The position numbers and the translations under genes were made by a program. A DNA stretch of 64,000 nt from an uncultured Dorea sp. (GTDB lineage: Bacteria > Bacillota > Clostridia > Lachnospirales > Lachnospiraceae): contig CAJUMF010000009.1 in NCBI GenBank assembly GCA_910586965.1, forward strand, positions 47,982 to 111,981. The letters run 5' to 3'. Shown one piece after another: positions 25,691 to 33,805 of this stretch (positions are counted from its first letter, which is position 1; each line of letters starts with the position of its first letter). The notes under the pieces were generated by a model. It saw nothing but the letters and a program-made list of their open reading frames with translations. It ran no database searches and had not been told where the DNA came from.

Positions 25691-26575
25691 TTAGTCGTTC
25701 TTATTCAGCCATTCTTTCATCAGCTCTACATACCTGTCGTTGTCCTCCACAAAGCACATATGGCGGCATGTCCTGAAAAGCTCCCACTCGGAATTCGGAA
25801 TCCGGTCATACATGTATTTTGCGATGTAAGGCGTACACAGGTCATTTCCGCCGTTGATGACAAGCGTCGGCTCCTTGATGTCCTTAAGCTGCTCGGTCAC
25901 ATCGTACTCCTTGAGTGTTCCCATAGGCGTGTACTCATTAGGGCCCCAGCCTACAACATAAGCCTCGCCGCCCTTTTTCACCGGACGTCTCAAGCACTCC
26001 GGAGACTCCTCCGTAACTGCGCCGGCCGCGTGGCGGAGCATATATTCCGCCTCTGCCGCCTGGTAAACCGGGTCGCTGTAGTCGTTGGTGGACGTTGCCT
26101 TCTCAATCGCGTCCTGCATCTCCTGCGGAAGTTCCTTGATCATACGGTGCTGCTCGATTCCCCACATCCAGGACGCCGGGAGCGTGCTGGAAAGAATCAG
26201 GCTCTTAAGTCCTTCCGGCTTGTGGTTGCACACATAGTCAAGGAGCAGCATACCACCCCAGGACTGTCCTAAAAGGTGCATCTCATCAAGCCCTAGATGT
26301 TCCCTTAACGCAACCAGCTCATTAATCCACGTTGTAGCGTTCCACAGGTCCGGACGGTTCTCCACATAAGATTCCCCGCACCCGATCTGGTCGTACATCA
26401 CAATCTGGCGTCCGTCCTCCTCTGCCAGCCTGTCCAGCACCTCAAAGTAATTGTGCGTGGAGCCCGGGCCTCCGTGCAGCAGGACTAACGGTTTCTTATT
26501 ACCGGTATTCTCCCCTACGATACGGTAATAGGTCTTGTACTCTAAGTACGGCATAAAGCCTTCTCTGATTTCCAT
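25691..26575 (-). CDS. proline iminopeptidase-like alpha/beta hydrolase (S33)
   Basis: This 294-residue cytoplasmic enzyme shows the oxyanion segment LLHGGPGSTHNYF and the nucleophile elbow GQSWGG. The acid lies in INGGNDLCTP and the catalytic His in CRHMCFVED. This is the proline iminopeptidase/L-amino-acid amidase branch of the alpha/beta hydrolases, which releases N-terminal proline from short peptides. ATG 26575 follows GGGAGG. It is a single-gene unit ending at a shared terminator. Confidence 0.85.
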   Translation of the reverse strand: MEIREGFMPYLEYKTYYRIVGENTGNKKPLVLLHGGPGSTHNYFEVLDRLAEEDGRQIVMYDQIGCGESYVENRPDLWNATTWINELVALREHLGLDEMHLLGQSWGGMLLLDYVCNHKPEGLKSLILSSTLPASWMWGIEQHRMIKELPQEMQDAIEKATSTNDYSDPVYQAAEAEYMLRHAAGAVTEESPECLRRPVKKGGEAYVVGWGPNEYTPMGTLKEYDVTEQLKDIKEPTLVINGGNDLCTPYIAKYMYDRIPNSEWELFRTCRHMCFVEDNDRYVELMKEWLNKND

Positions 26576-26663
26576 TGGTGAAAACCTCCCTTGTTCTTAA
26601 TAATTGTTGCTGTACTTATTATATATAATATTTTCTGAAATGTACAGAGCGAGCATAGAATAC

Positions 26664-28238
26664 TTATTCATTATATTTTTCTATTTTACAGAAATGTTTC
26701 TTACTCTTCTCATCATAGTTGATACCCACAAGAAGAATCTCCCCGCCAAAGTCCTCGACTGCCTGCATATATCTTCTCTCTTTTATCTGCGCGATTGCCC
26801 CTTCCGCGGATTTATTCCATTTCAATTCCACAACCATAAGAGGTCTGCCTGATCCTCTCTTGGGCAGGAACACCATATCTGCATAGCCTTTTCCGCTTGG
26901 CAGTTCCTGCAATTCCAGATAATCCTTTACCCTGCTGATATAGGCAAGCCGGAGAACTGCGCGCAGCGACTGCTCATTATTATAAAACTGCGGCGAGGAA
27001 TATTCCGTATGAAATTTGTCCAGCATCCGGGCAACAGTTTCTTCATCCATGCACAAAGTAGCATTCAGTAGCTGCTCCGATTCCCTCACCATCTGTACAA
27101 GCTCCGGATTATCCACGTTTTTCACTGCCCGCAGAACTTCTTCCTTCACTTCCTGGTTCGGGATAAATACACTTTCAGACGAAACGTCGTATACAAGATA
27201 CCCCAGATGCACCAATAATGTAAGCACATCATCCTTACTATGGAAGGTCGTCATATCGTTCTGGAAGGTCTGGGTATCAATCTTACACTTTCCCCCTCCG
27301 AGCATGGAGATGACTGCATCTTTCAGGCCGTCAAAGTTCATCGTAATATAGGTTTTCAGCGATTCGTACGTCTCCGTCTGCGTCCAGTAACTTCCCAAAT
27401 GTTTTCTGCTCACTGCATCCAGCACGGACTTGGGGCTGTATACATGAATGCCGCCCAGGGCATATCCGTCATACCAGGATTTCAGTTCCTGAAATTCCAA
27501 TCCGGACTGTTCACACAGACTGCTCACCTCATCTTCCGTAAATCCGACATACTCCTCTAACGGGGATGGGGATACCATCGTAAATTCATAAAAGTCACTC
27601 AGCGCAGACTGATTGCCATACTTTTTTATCGGAAGGATTCCCGTCATATATGCCGCCTCTATCATATGGTCTGTCAGGCTGCTGCGGAAAAGTCCGCGGA
27701 GGAGCTGCACATATTCATCCTGAAGGTTTTTCTCATTCTTTTTTTCTCTGAACAAAGCATCCCATTCATCAATAATAACGATAAATTTCGTGCCTGACTT
27801 TTCACTGATATCCGCCAATGCTACAGGAAGGGCGCACTCCGCCTCCTCAACCATGCCCGCATAGGCTGCCCGCAGCTCTCTGATTACCTCTTTTTGCAGA
27901 TTTTTAACGATGTCTTTTACACTTCCCGCAGTTGAAATGAACCATGTAATATCCAGATACAATACATCATATTGATTCCGATGCATCTCATAGGATGGTT
28001 TCCCGGCAATCTTTTTACCTTGGAAAAGCTCTTTGGAGTCACAGCTTTTATCGTAATAAGCACAGAGCATCTGCGCCGCAAATGATTTGCCGAACCTTCT
28101 CGGACGGCTTACGCAGGTAAGTTTCTGTTTCGTGCCTAATGTCCGGTTGATATAATCAATCAGTCCGGTCTTGTCGATATATTCTCCCTTTAATACAGAC
28201 TTAAAACCGGCATTTCCGGGATTCAGATATTTTCCCAT
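26664..28238 (-). CDS. AAA-ATPase-like protein with C-terminal PD-(D/E)XK nuclease domain
   Basis: This 524-residue protein begins with a P-loop-like SRPRRFGKS (about residue 45), then a Walker B FIVIIDEWDALF (about 165). It ends in a PD-(D/E)XK domain, with GKGYADMVFLP and the catalytic VELKWNKS, then QIKERRYMQA. This is the AAA-ATPase-like plus PDDEXK_9 architecture (Pfam PF09820/PF08011 by recall), multi-copy in many anaerobes and of unproven function. ATG 28238 has GAGAGGGGA upstream and aligns with the family start (MGKYLNPGN). It stands alone between peptidase genes. Confidence 0.82.
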   Translation of the reverse strand: MGKYLNPGNAGFKSVLKGEYIDKTGLIDYINRTLGTKQKLTCVSRPRRFGKSFAAQMLCAYYDKSCDSKELFQGKKIAGKPSYEMHRNQYDVLYLDITWFISTAGSVKDIVKNLQKEVIRELRAAYAGMVEEAECALPVALADISEKSGTKFIVIIDEWDALFREKKNEKNLQDEYVQLLRGLFRSSLTDHMIEAAYMTGILPIKKYGNQSALSDFYEFTMVSPSPLEEYVGFTEDEVSSLCEQSGLEFQELKSWYDGYALGGIHVYSPKSVLDAVSRKHLGSYWTQTETYESLKTYITMNFDGLKDAVISMLGGGKCKIDTQTFQNDMTTFHSKDDVLTLLVHLGYLVYDVSSESVFIPNQEVKEEVLRAVKNVDNPELVQMVRESEQLLNATLCMDEETVARMLDKFHTEYSSPQFYNNEQSLRAVLRLAYISRVKDYLELQELPSGKGYADMVFLPKRGSGRPLMVVELKWNKSAEGAIAQIKERRYMQAVEDFGGEILLVGINYDEKSKKHFCKIEKYNE

Positions 28239-28299
28239 GCAAATCCCCTCTCTCAGAATACTATGATAAGGGTATTGTACCACATTTGCAAAGCCTTTA

Positions 28300-29262
28300 C
28301 TATCCTTCCCAATACCGTTTCAGGAACTTTTCTGCGTTTTTATAGCACACGTCCTCTATCTCTCCTGTCGTAAATCCTGCCTTCTCCATGGCGCGCGGCA
28401 GCTCCGGCATATGCTGGCAGGCGGATATCTCCAATTCGTCCTCCACGCCGTCAAAGTCCGTTCCGATTCCGACAATCTCTCTGCCGCCCACCTTCATCAT
28501 GTGCCGGATATTGGCGATAATCGCCTCCACCGTAGATTTTCCGTCGGCTGACAGGAAGTCGCCGCCGAAATTAATCCCCGCAATGCCTCCTTTTTCCGCC
28601 AATTTCCGTATCATCTCGTCCGTTAGGTTCCGGTTGTGGGGGCAGACTGACCTTGCATTGGAGTGGGATGCGATAAAGGGGCGTCTCCCATACTTCCACA
28701 CATCCTCAAATCCTGCGTCCGACAGGTGCGACACGTCCGCGATAATCCCAAGTTCATCCATTCTCTCCAATGTCTCTATCCCGAACTTCTTTAAGCCCTT
28801 TGCCTGAAACTCCGGAAAGCATCCCGGATAGCCCAGGCAGTTCTCATAATTCCAGGTCAGGGTAATGAGGCGGATGCCCGCTTTGTAAAGCTCTGTGAGC
28901 CTCTCCGGCTGATTTTCCAGAATCCCGCCCTCTTCTACCGTCAGAAAGCAGGACACTTTTCCCTCTTTCCGATTCGCAAGGTACTCTTCCCAGGAGCCGG
29001 CAAACGCCGCCTCCTCATGCCCCTTAAGACCTTTGTAAAATAATTCCGTCATCTTGAGCGCGTCTTTATAGTGGGAGCCAAGAAACGGCTGGTCCTCCCA
29101 CCAGAGGTAACAGGCAAAAAACTGCGCCCCGTAACCCGCCTCCGAAAGACGCTTTACGTCAATCTGGCACTTGTTCTCCCACACTGTCTGACTCTCATCC
29201 CCAAGCTTATAGAGGTCAAACAGTTTCATCAGGGTATCACAGTGAAAATCTATAAACCTCAT
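28300..29262 (-). CDS. membrane dipeptidase (peptidase family M19)
   Basis: This 320-residue zinc dipeptidase contains the metal-binding FIDFHCDTL at the N-terminus, the bridging glutamate in FLTVEEGG, LADVSHL-like IIADVSHLSD, ASHSNARSVC and GIGTDFDGVE. These are the hallmarks of the renal-dipeptidase/M19 family. It has no signal peptide and likely acts in the cytoplasm. I start it at ATG 29262 (AAGGAG upstream). It is 25 bases after the amino acid permease and probably co-transcribed, suggesting uptake and hydrolysis of a dipeptide or related amide. Confidence 0.88.
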   Translation of the reverse strand: MRFIDFHCDTLMKLFDLYKLGDESQTVWENKCQIDVKRLSEAGYGAQFFACYLWWEDQPFLGSHYKDALKMTELFYKGLKGHEEAAFAGSWEEYLANRKEGKVSCFLTVEEGGILENQPERLTELYKAGIRLITLTWNYENCLGYPGCFPEFQAKGLKKFGIETLERMDELGIIADVSHLSDAGFEDVWKYGRRPFIASHSNARSVCPHNRNLTDEMIRKLAEKGGIAGINFGGDFLSADGKSTVEAIIANIRHMMKVGGREIVGIGTDFDGVEDELEISACQHMPELPRAMEKAGFTTGEIEDVCYKNAEKFLKRYWEG

Positions 29263-29287
29263 CTTACCAATCTCCTTCTTAAACTCC

Positions 29288-30727
29288 TTATTTCTCTCCC
29301 TGCTGTTTTTCATGATGTTTCAAAGACCATACTCTGAGCAGATATCCCACTAAAATCAATATGACCGGCCCGCCGTAAGTCTTAATCGTCAGCGACATCG
29401 CCTCCGAGGCGGATTCCGCCCACACAACGTAGTCAAGCCCTGCCCCTATGTATCCGAGGATTCCAAGGAATATGGCAACTGCGGCAACAATAAGCGCAAA
29501 TCCCCTCGACTTAAACGCCGTAAATTCCGACTCTTTATTCTTAAACCGGAACGCGAAAAATGCAATCGCAAGCATGGCGTATGCCGGAACGGAGGAAAGG
29601 GCGGAAAGGTCGGTCAGCATATTGAAAAATGCATCCAGCCCGCTCATTCCGAACAGCGGTACTACAATCAGTACGATTACCACCGCGCACTGAATCCACA
29701 ATGCGTTTTTTAATGTACCATCTTCCTCCTGCTTGGTAAGCACCTTCGGGAACGTCCCTTCCGGTACCTCGGAAAACAGCGCTCTCAGCGGAGATTCCAT
29801 CCACACGATATACGCCGCCACAGATGTAATGGTGAGAATCAGGGCATAGATGCGGATGATAATCTTACCGTTCATCCCGAAGTTGTCGGCAAGAATCTCA
29901 TAGACCACATATGCCGCGTCCTTCACGCCCGCCTCCTGAATCGTCTCCGGCGACGCCACAAGAAGAACTGCCACCGAACCGATAACATACGCGAATCCGA
30001 TTAAAAATGTAGCGATAAAGATTGCTTTCGGGAAATTTTTCTTCGGCTCTTCCATATTTTTTACATAAGTGCCTCCTACTTCCGCTCCTGCCACGGCAAG
30101 GAGCAGCCAGGAAAACGTGGCGAAATATGCCGTGTCAAATGTAGGAGTCAGCGCCTCCGCCGTAAATTCTGTCTGGGACGGCGTACCCATGGCAAGCCCC
30201 ACAAATGCAAATACAATGAAAATCACCGTAATCGCAAGGGTAAGCTTTCCTCCCACGTCACTGATCTTGGAGAACTTCTCCACTCCGCAGCTTGCCACGA
30301 ATGTAAGGAAGATTGCCAGGAAGATGCTCATGTACGGGAGCAGATGCGCGCTTTCGTCCGTAAATCTGTTTTCCCCGAACACCGTCCAGGATATCATGAC
30401 CGGCACTCTCGCAAACACCATCTGCAAGTAAAATAATGTGGACACAAAATAAGACCAGGTTCCTACAAATGCCCATTTCTCTCCAAGCCCCATCTTGATC
30501 CATGTATAGATGCCCGCGCTCCCCGCGTCCTTCACCGATGCCAGCTCCGCGATAAACAGCGACAGCGGTAGGAAGAAAAGCACGGCGACGATAAACCAGG
30601 AAGACACGGATGCCGGCCCTAGCGCCACGACGTTGTTGGTGATATTCCCGAACCCGAATGTGGGAACTACCGTTAAGAGGACTACCGTCCACAGGCTCAG
30701 TTTTTTTGTTTTCTCTTGTTCTGCCAT
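29288..30727 (-). CDS. APC-superfamily amino acid permease
   Basis: This 479-residue integral membrane protein has about 12 hydrophobic helices. The first helix contains VVPTFGFGNITNNVVALGP, typical of the glutamate:GABA-antiporter-like branch of the APC family. ATG 30727 follows AAGGAGAGAC. A sigma-A promoter (30782-30810) and a palindromic operator (30752-30770) precede it, and a TetR gene is divergent. The operon continues with the M19 dipeptidase. The substrate is unknown; an amino acid or dipeptide is likely. Confidence 0.85.
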   Translation of the reverse strand: MAEQEKTKKLSLWTVVLLTVVPTFGFGNITNNVVALGPASVSSWFIVAVLFFLPLSLFIAELASVKDAGSAGIYTWIKMGLGEKWAFVGTWSYFVSTLFYLQMVFARVPVMISWTVFGENRFTDESAHLLPYMSIFLAIFLTFVASCGVEKFSKISDVGGKLTLAITVIFIVFAFVGLAMGTPSQTEFTAEALTPTFDTAYFATFSWLLLAVAGAEVGGTYVKNMEEPKKNFPKAIFIATFLIGFAYVIGSVAVLLVASPETIQEAGVKDAAYVVYEILADNFGMNGKIIIRIYALILTITSVAAYIVWMESPLRALFSEVPEGTFPKVLTKQEEDGTLKNALWIQCAVVIVLIVVPLFGMSGLDAFFNMLTDLSALSSVPAYAMLAIAFFAFRFKNKESEFTAFKSRGFALIVAAVAIFLGILGYIGAGLDYVVWAESASEAMSLTIKTYGGPVILILVGYLLRVWSLKHHEKQQGEK

Positions 30728-30751
30728 AATGTCTCTCCTTTTCTCTGTAAT

Positions 30752-30810
30752 ATGTTCACTGAACATGTTCATTATAAGTATATATTATCCTCTTGACAGT
30801 TCTGTGTCAA
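30752..30810 (-). promoter_or_regulatory. promoter and operator of the permease-dipeptidase operon
   Basis: On the minus strand -35 TTGACA (30805-30810) and -10 TAATAT (30782-30787) are 17 bases apart. Just downstream of the start site is ATGTTCACTGAACAT (30752-30766), a 7-bp-arm palindrome, overlapped by GAACATGTTC (30761-30770). The divergent TetR at 30918 is the obvious candidate repressor. Confidence 0.75.
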
Positions 30811-30917
30811 TGTAAAAATCTTGTTTGTTTTTTCCGCGCTTTTTGCTATACTAAAAACAGACACTGAGGACAGCCGGCAGACAGAGAAAGCACATCCTCA
30901 AAAAGGAGTTAAGCCTC

Positions 30918-31559
30918 ATGGAAAAGCCATATATCTCGCGCAAAGAACAGGCGCAGCTCACAAAAAAGAAAATCTTTGACACTACTATGCGCCTGGTGCA
31001 CAAAAAAGGCTACAGCAAGATTACCATCCGCGAAATCTGCCAGAACGCCCAGATTTCCGTAGGTACTTTTTACCTTTATTTCTCTTCAAAGGACGATATC
31101 CTGCTGGAATTCTATCATAAGGCCGACCAAAAAATCGTATTTCCGGCAATCCCCTCCGATGCAGCGCACATTGACTACCCGTCTCTCATCTGCGGGTATT
31201 TCTCCATATATCTGCGCTGCATGACAGAGACCCAGGAGAAAGAGCTGCTCTGCGAAATCTACCGCAACGCCCTTGTCTCCGGGAACAATCAGTTCTTAAA
31301 CCAAAAGCGCCCGCTCTATGGGGCTGTCCTTTCTGCTCTTGAGTCTGCGGCGGAACATGGGCTTTTAACTCCCCTGCACACCCCCGCCCAGGTCTGCCAA
31401 AAGCTATTTCTCTTTGTCCAGTCCTACATCTACCAGTGGCTCACCAGCAACGAGCTGACCGCCGCCGCACTGACCGATACCTGCATCTCGGAGCTTGCAC
31501 TGTATCTGACGCTTTTTTTGCCGGAACACAAGAAATCCGGGCAGTTAGATTCTGGGTAA
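30918..31559 (+). CDS. TetR/AcrR-family regulator, divergent to the permease operon
   Basis: This 213-residue protein has an N-terminal helix-turn-helix (TKKKIFDTTMRLVHKKG, then ITIREICQNAQISVGTFYLY), with the FYLYFSSKDDIL signature of TetR proteins, and a helical C-terminal domain. ATG 30918 follows AAAAAGGAG. The intergenic palindromes at 30752-30770 lie downstream of the permease promoter, so it probably represses permease and dipeptidase until their substrate or a product binds. Confidence 0.87.
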   Translation: MEKPYISRKEQAQLTKKKIFDTTMRLVHKKGYSKITIREICQNAQISVGTFYLYFSSKDDILLEFYHKADQKIVFPAIPSDAAHIDYPSLICGYFSIYLRCMTETQEKELLCEIYRNALVSGNNQFLNQKRPLYGAVLSALESAAEHGLLTPLHTPAQVCQKLFLFVQSYIYQWLTSNELTAAALTDTCISELALYLTLFLPEHKKSGQLDSG

Positions 31560-31564
31560 AAAAG

Positions 31565-31599
31565 AAATGCCATGTAAGATTTTTTCTTGCACGGCATTT
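31565..31599. terminator. bidirectional terminator between TetR and GNAT genes
   Basis: AAATGCC (31565-31571) pairs with GGCATTT (31593-31599), with further imperfect pairing toward a T-rich loop, between convergent genes. Confidence 0.65.
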
Positions 31600-31609
31600 A
31601 TCTCAATCG

Positions 31610-32194
31610 TTAAAAAAAGTTGAATAACTGGATATATTTTGTATTATCATTTACCGAATATCTCTCGTTAAATGGTATAAATCCATTCTTTTCATTCTGA
31701 TAAAAATCTAACAGCTTTGCCTTGTCCTCACATTCCAGAAATACAATTCCCCCACCAATGTCATGCTGAACTTTCTCCAGAATTTCAAATGTCAAATCCA
31801 TTATTTCATTACCATTGATGCCTTTTCCTTCATTCACAGCATAATTTTTTCCAAACTGTGCAATCAGAAAAGCGGACACTGTATAACTTCCCGTTTCCGA
31901 GTCCAATACTGCATACCTGCTTATCTTTTTTCGCTTAGAATTGGATAAATTTGCATTTCCAATCTCAACCGCTTTGTGAGCAAGTGTAAAAACCGCCGCA
32001 ATTTTACCAAATTCGTTTACTGCAAAATATGTAACAGATAATTTTTTCTTTGCAAATTCAATTGCATTATTTACCACAAATTGCTCAATTTCCGGATTGA
32101 TTGGACAAGAAAAATCGGAAAGACACTTTCTCAGTTCTGCCTCCCCGATTGCTCCAATCATATCCAGAATATTCACTGTGTCAAACTGTCTCAT
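31610..32194 (-). CDS. GNAT-fold acetyltransferase, probable toxin of a toxin-antitoxin pair
   Basis: This 194-residue protein has the size and strand/helix pattern of a GNAT protein. AVNEFGKIAAVFTLAHKAVE is a plausible central beta strand, and DIGGGIVFLECEDKAKLLDFYQNEKNGFIPF fits the end of the GNAT fold. The start ATG overlaps the stop of the small upstream gene (ATGA at 32191-32194). In type II toxin-antitoxin modules of this kind the acetyltransferase blocks charged tRNAs; whether this one does is inference from operon shape and size. Confidence 0.7.
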   Translation of the reverse strand: MRQFDTVNILDMIGAIGEAELRKCLSDFSCPINPEIEQFVVNNAIEFAKKKLSVTYFAVNEFGKIAAVFTLAHKAVEIGNANLSNSKRKKISRYAVLDSETGSYTVSAFLIAQFGKNYAVNEGKGINGNEIMDLTFEILEKVQHDIGGGIVFLECEDKAKLLDFYQNEKNGFIPFNERYSVNDNTKYIQLFNFF

Positions 32195-32376
32195 TCGGAC
32201 GTATCTCCCTTCGCCATCAGCCGCCTGATAGCATCGTAATCTGTCAATGGCGGTTTCACGGGTGCGGACGGCCTTCTCTTAGGCTTATTTTCCGATGCCG
32301 CCAACGCATCTATAAATGCCTCTGCCTGTTTCGGATCATCTATACGAACTTTTGCAAAAATACTGGATGTAGCCAT
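32191..32376 (-). CDS. small antitoxin-like protein paired with the GNAT protein
   Basis: This is a 61-residue charged protein. The N-terminus MATSSIFAKVRIDDPKQAEA looks like a short strand and helix for dimerisation. The Lys/Arg/Pro-rich middle and the C-terminal TDYDAIRRLMAKG could wrap the toxin. A very strong ribosome site (GGAGAAGGAGGTG) precedes the ATG, as expected for an antitoxin made in excess. It overlaps the GNAT gene by four bases. Confidence 0.7.
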   Translation of the reverse strand: MATSSIFAKVRIDDPKQAEAFIDALAASENKPKRRPSAPVKPPLTDYDAIRRLMAKGDTSE

Positions 32377-32469
32377 AATAGCACCTCCTTCTCCAAATGG
32401 CTTATAATAGTATATGCAGGAAAGATAACAAGCTATACAATTCTATCTCATTGCTTTTTCTTTGACTAT

Positions 32470-32498
32470 ATTCTAAATCAGATTTCCTACAACGTCAA
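32470..32498 (-). promoter_or_regulatory. promoter of the GNAT toxin-antitoxin-like pair
   Basis: A minus-strand -35 TTGACG (32493-32498) and a -10 TAGAAT (32470-32475) are 17 bases apart. They leave a leader of roughly 85 bases before the antitoxin ATG and lie directly after the stop of pepT. Confidence 0.6.
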
Positions 32499-32507
32499 CT
32501 GCGGTCT

Positions 32508-33734
32508 TTACTTCTCCGCAAATATCCTCACAATATTCAATATAACTTCCACAGCCTTCTCCATCGTCTGCACGGAGATAAATTCTTTCACGCTCTGCCC
32601 GTTCTGGCAGCCGGAGAATATATTCGGGCAGGGTATCCCCATAAAGGAGATGGTCACGCCGTCCGTTCCTCCCCGGATTGGTTTCTCCTGCGTCTCCACG
32701 CCCGCCCGGCGCATCGCCTCCCTTGCAACCTCGATAATCTCCGGAAACTCTTCCACCTTCTCCCGCATATTAAAGTAATAGTCCTCTATCTCCACTTTAA
32801 ATGACCCTGCCCCATAATAGCCGTTTAGAAATTCCGCCGTCTCCTTAAGGCGCGTCTTCCTGTACTCGTAACTGCTCTTTTCAAAATCCCGGATACTGCA
32901 CGTCATATGGCAGGAATCAATGGAGCCTGTCATGTCCGAGATATGATAATACCCCTCGTACCCTTCTGTCGTAGCGGGCGTCTCGTTCTTCGGCAGGAGA
33001 TTGATAAATTCATTTGCCATCATCACCGCATTTTTCATGGTCGCCTTGGCATGACCCGGGTGGGTGCTGTTCCCCTTCACCGTGACTGTCGCTGTAGCGG
33101 CGTTGAAATTCTCGTAATTCAGCTCTCCCCGCTCGCCCTCGTCAACCGTATAGCCGAATTTGGCAGGAATCTTCTCCATATTGATATATTCCGTGCTGTA
33201 TCCAAGCTCTTCATCCGGCGTAAAGACAAGCCAGATTTCCCCGTGCTCTTCCTCGCTGTGCTCGCACAGCCACTTTGCCGCCTCCATAATCTCCGCCACC
33301 CCGGCTTTGCCCTCCGCGCCCAGCACGGTCGTTCCGTCCGTCACCAAAAGGTCGTCGCCGATATATTTCCTGAGGACAGGACATTCCATGGAATTGAGCC
33401 GTATATCAAGCCCCCGGTTCAAAACGATGTCTTTCCCGTCATACCCTTTCACAAGCTGGTAGCGGATATTGCCGCCCGGAACGTCCGGACAGGTATCCAT
33501 GTGGGCGAAAAACGCCAGCGCAGGAACTTCTTTCGGGGTATTTGACGGAATCCTCGCATACAGAAAGCTGTTCTCGTCGATTTCCACGTCACAAATCCCC
33601 ATCTCCTCCAGCTCATCCTTCAGAAGTTCCGCCAAAAACCTCTGATTTTCATTGCTCGGGCAAGTCAGGACGCTCTCATTGCCCTGGGTGTCTATCGATG
33701 CATATTTTAAAAAACGGTTCACAACAGGTCTCAT
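32508..33734 (-). CDS. pepT: peptidase T (tripeptide aminopeptidase, M20)
   Basis: This 408-residue zinc tripeptidase has the metal site AFFAHMDTCPD, the catalytic/bridging segment LVTDGTTVLGAEGKAG, FTPDEELG with the general base Glu, and the C-terminal GGTDGVTISFMGIPCPN. The order and length match PepT. I chose ATG 33734 with GGGGTGA upstream because the family starts with the sequence found there (MRPVVNRFLKYASIDTQ). It removes the N-terminal residue of tripeptides in the cytoplasm. Confidence 0.93.
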   Translation of the reverse strand: MRPVVNRFLKYASIDTQGNESVLTCPSNENQRFLAELLKDELEEMGICDVEIDENSFLYARIPSNTPKEVPALAFFAHMDTCPDVPGGNIRYQLVKGYDGKDIVLNRGLDIRLNSMECPVLRKYIGDDLLVTDGTTVLGAEGKAGVAEIMEAAKWLCEHSEEEHGEIWLVFTPDEELGYSTEYINMEKIPAKFGYTVDEGERGELNYENFNAATATVTVKGNSTHPGHAKATMKNAVMMANEFINLLPKNETPATTEGYEGYYHISDMTGSIDSCHMTCSIRDFEKSSYEYRKTRLKETAEFLNGYYGAGSFKVEIEDYYFNMREKVEEFPEIIEVAREAMRRAGVETQEKPIRGGTDGVTISFMGIPCPNIFSGCQNGQSVKEFISVQTMEKAVEVILNIVRIFAEK

Positions 33735-33805
33735 ATCTTCACCCCTGTTAAAGTATATCATATCCTGCTGCCGTTTCACAACTACCAGTACAGCGTTTCG
33801 ATGCA

